From NCBI RefSeq assembly GCF_001983995.1, contig NZ_CP019450.1:992001-1056000 (forward strand): a DNA stretch of 64,000 nucleotides. The letters are read 5' to 3'. The notes below the pieces were generated by a model. It saw nothing but the letters and a program-made list of their open reading frames with translations, did not search any database and was not told the origin of the DNA. The first letter of the stretch is position 1. Each line of letters starts with the position of its first letter. Made by a program: the position numbers and the translations under genes. Origin of the DNA: Halioglobus japonicus (GTDB lineage Bacteria; Pseudomonadota; Gammaproteobacteria; Pseudomonadales; Halieaceae). Below, piece by piece: positions 62,911-64,000 of this stretch.

Positions 62911-64000
62911 TTGTTGAAGAAGTTGTTGCTGGTGCTGTTGGCCGTGGTGGTCATCCTCGGTGTTACTGCCGCCCTGATGTTGGGCCGCGCCGCGCCGCCG
63001 GAGCGACAGGTGTTTATCAACGGCAAGATTCTGACCATGGATGCTAGCAACAGCATTGCCAGCGCGGTTGCTGTGGAGCGCGACCGGATTGTTGCGGTGG
63101 GCGACGAGGCCGCGATTGCAGCGTATCGGGATGGCGCCCAGGTGATTGATCTCGGTGGCAAGGTCATGATGCCGGGGATTATCGATGCTCACGGTCATTT
63201 TCCCGGCACCGGGGCGCGCGCCATTATGGCGGATCTGAACAGTCCGCCGATTGGCTCGATAGAGGAGATCGCCGATATACAGGCGGCGCTGCAGCCCTTT
63301 GTTGATCAGACAGCACCGGGCAAGTGGGTGTCGGCCATGGGTTATGACGACACCCTGTTGGCTGAGAAGCGCCATCCCACCAGGCAGGAACTGGATGCGG
63401 TGTCGACGGAGCACCCCATCTTCATCACGCATGTGTCGGGTCATATGGGGGTGGCCAACAGCCTGGCTTTGGAAGTGTCGGCTATTGATGCCAGTACCCC
63501 GAACCCCGAAGGTGGGGTAATTGTGAAGGACCCCGCCAGTGGCGAGCCCACAGGTCTGCTGGAAGAGACGGTGGCCCAGGAAATCCAGGTGGGCACGGCC
63601 GCTGACACCATGACTCCGGGCAATCTCATTGCCATGTTTAATACCGCGGTGCACGACTATGTGAGTCAGGGCGTGACCACGGGCCAGAGCGGCGGTGCAA
63701 TGGGGCCCATGTATCAGGGCCTGGCCTGGGCGAGCAAGCTGGGGCTGGTGCCCTTCCGACTGGAAGTGTGGCCGTTCTGGAAACTCCTGGGCGAAGACGT
63801 GCTCACGGGTGAGTTCGATTTAACGCCCTACGAAACGCCGTACTTTCGCGGACAGACCATGAAGATCGTTTCGGACGGGAGTATCCAGGGCTTTACCGGT
63901 TATCTCGCTGACCCCTACCACACGCCTTTCCGTGGCGATGCAGACTATCGTGGCTATCCGATTTTTCCACGTGCGGAGCTGGTAGAGATCGTTGGCCGGG
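62911..64000 (+). CDS. amidohydrolase (YtcJ-like), 5' part
   Basis: The frame opens with TTG at 62911 preceded by GGGAGA and runs off the right edge (about 363 residues visible). An N-terminal membrane or signal helix (LLLVLLAVVVILGVTAALML) is followed by an amidohydrolase start: RQVFINGKILTMDASNSIAS, VIDLGGKVMMPGIIDAHGHFPG (HxH metal motif), then FITHVSGHMGVANSLALE and MKIVSDGSIQGFTGYLADPY, typical of the YtcJ family (PF07969). Probably an exported or membrane-anchored metal-dependent hydrolase of unknown substrate. Confidence 0.88.
   Translation, partial: MLKKLLLVLLAVVVILGVTAALMLGRAAPPERQVFINGKILTMDASNSIASAVAVERDRIVAVGDEAAIAAYRDGAQVIDLGGKVMMPGIIDAHGHFPGTGARAIMADLNSPPIGSIEEIADIQAALQPFVDQTAPGKWVSAMGYDDTLLAEKRHPTRQELDAVSTEHPIFITHVSGHMGVANSLALEVSAIDASTPNPEGGVIVKDPASGEPTGLLEETVAQEIQVGTAADTMTPGNLIAMFNTAVHDYVSQGVTTGQSGGAMGPMYQGLAWASKLGLVPFRLEVWPFWKLLGEDVLTGEFDLTPYETPYFRGQTMKIVSDGSIQGFTGYLADPYHTPFRGDADYRGYPIFPRAELVEIVGR

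Overview
The window (64 kb, GC-rich) looks like chromosome of a marine, lipid-degrading gammaproteobacterium, probably of the OM60/NOR5 (Halieaceae) type. This is inferred from gene content: many acyl-CoA dehydrogenases, thiolase-family proteins and CoA ligases, LLM flavin oxidoreductases, a KshA-like Rieske oxygenase, an arylsulfatase and a carotenoid oxygenase, beside typical gammaproteobacterial housekeeping genes (gpsA, plsB, pbpG, tRNA-Val). No phage, insertion sequence, CRISPR array or rRNA was seen.

Layout. 0-3 kb: a glutarate (gcd) locus with a LysR regulator divergent from glutaryl-CoA dehydrogenase and a class III CoA-transferase. 3-12.5 kb: alanine dehydrogenase, an LLM oxidoreductase, then CoA ligase, two thiolases, a carotenoid/stilbene-cleaving oxygenase with its own promoter and operator-like dyad, and a PaaN-like aldehyde dehydrogenase. 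12.6-20 kb: a DUF885 protein, an M48 lipoprotein protease, a Rieske oxygenase, two broken ThuA-like genes meeting head to head at a palindrome, an NTP/NDP-type transporter and a Tat-exported aldo/keto reductase. 20-28.5 kb: envelope transport (DUF3302-HlyD-antiporter), a TAXI-type binding protein upstream of a giant MscS-family channel, and a DUF481 protein. 28.5-35.4 kb: an apparent operon that runs from HAD-PlsC through PlsB and GpsA (the route from DHAP to phosphatidic acid) to PBP7 and an outer-membrane barrel, preceded by a structured RNA with its own promoter and terminator. 36.5-43 kb: a glycan/glycolipid cluster. 43-47.4 kb: a paired acyl-CoA dehydrogenase set with an LLM oxidoreductase and a fructosamine-kinase-like gene. 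47.4-48.1 kb: tRNA-Val and a DUF3604 remnant. 48-59.6 kb: fatty-acid activation, dehydrogenation and hydration genes, an AraC regulator, an iron alcohol dehydrogenase and an arylsulfatase. 59.7-64 kb: an RlmI-like methyltransferase, an esterase lipoprotein, an aldo/keto reductase and the start of an amidohydrolase.

The genes mostly form modules that activate and beta-oxidise unusual carbon skeletons (sulfate esters, alcohols, isoprenoid, aromatic or steroid-like chains), interleaved with envelope lipid synthesis. Seven single-base deletions break six otherwise well-conserved genes, and one single-base insertion lies in an already truncated gene. Most are in short GC or homopolymer runs, so much of the apparent gene decay may be sequencing or assembly error. 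The least expected items are the RNA at 35.15-35.36 kb, the TAXI-MscK pair and the ThuA junction.
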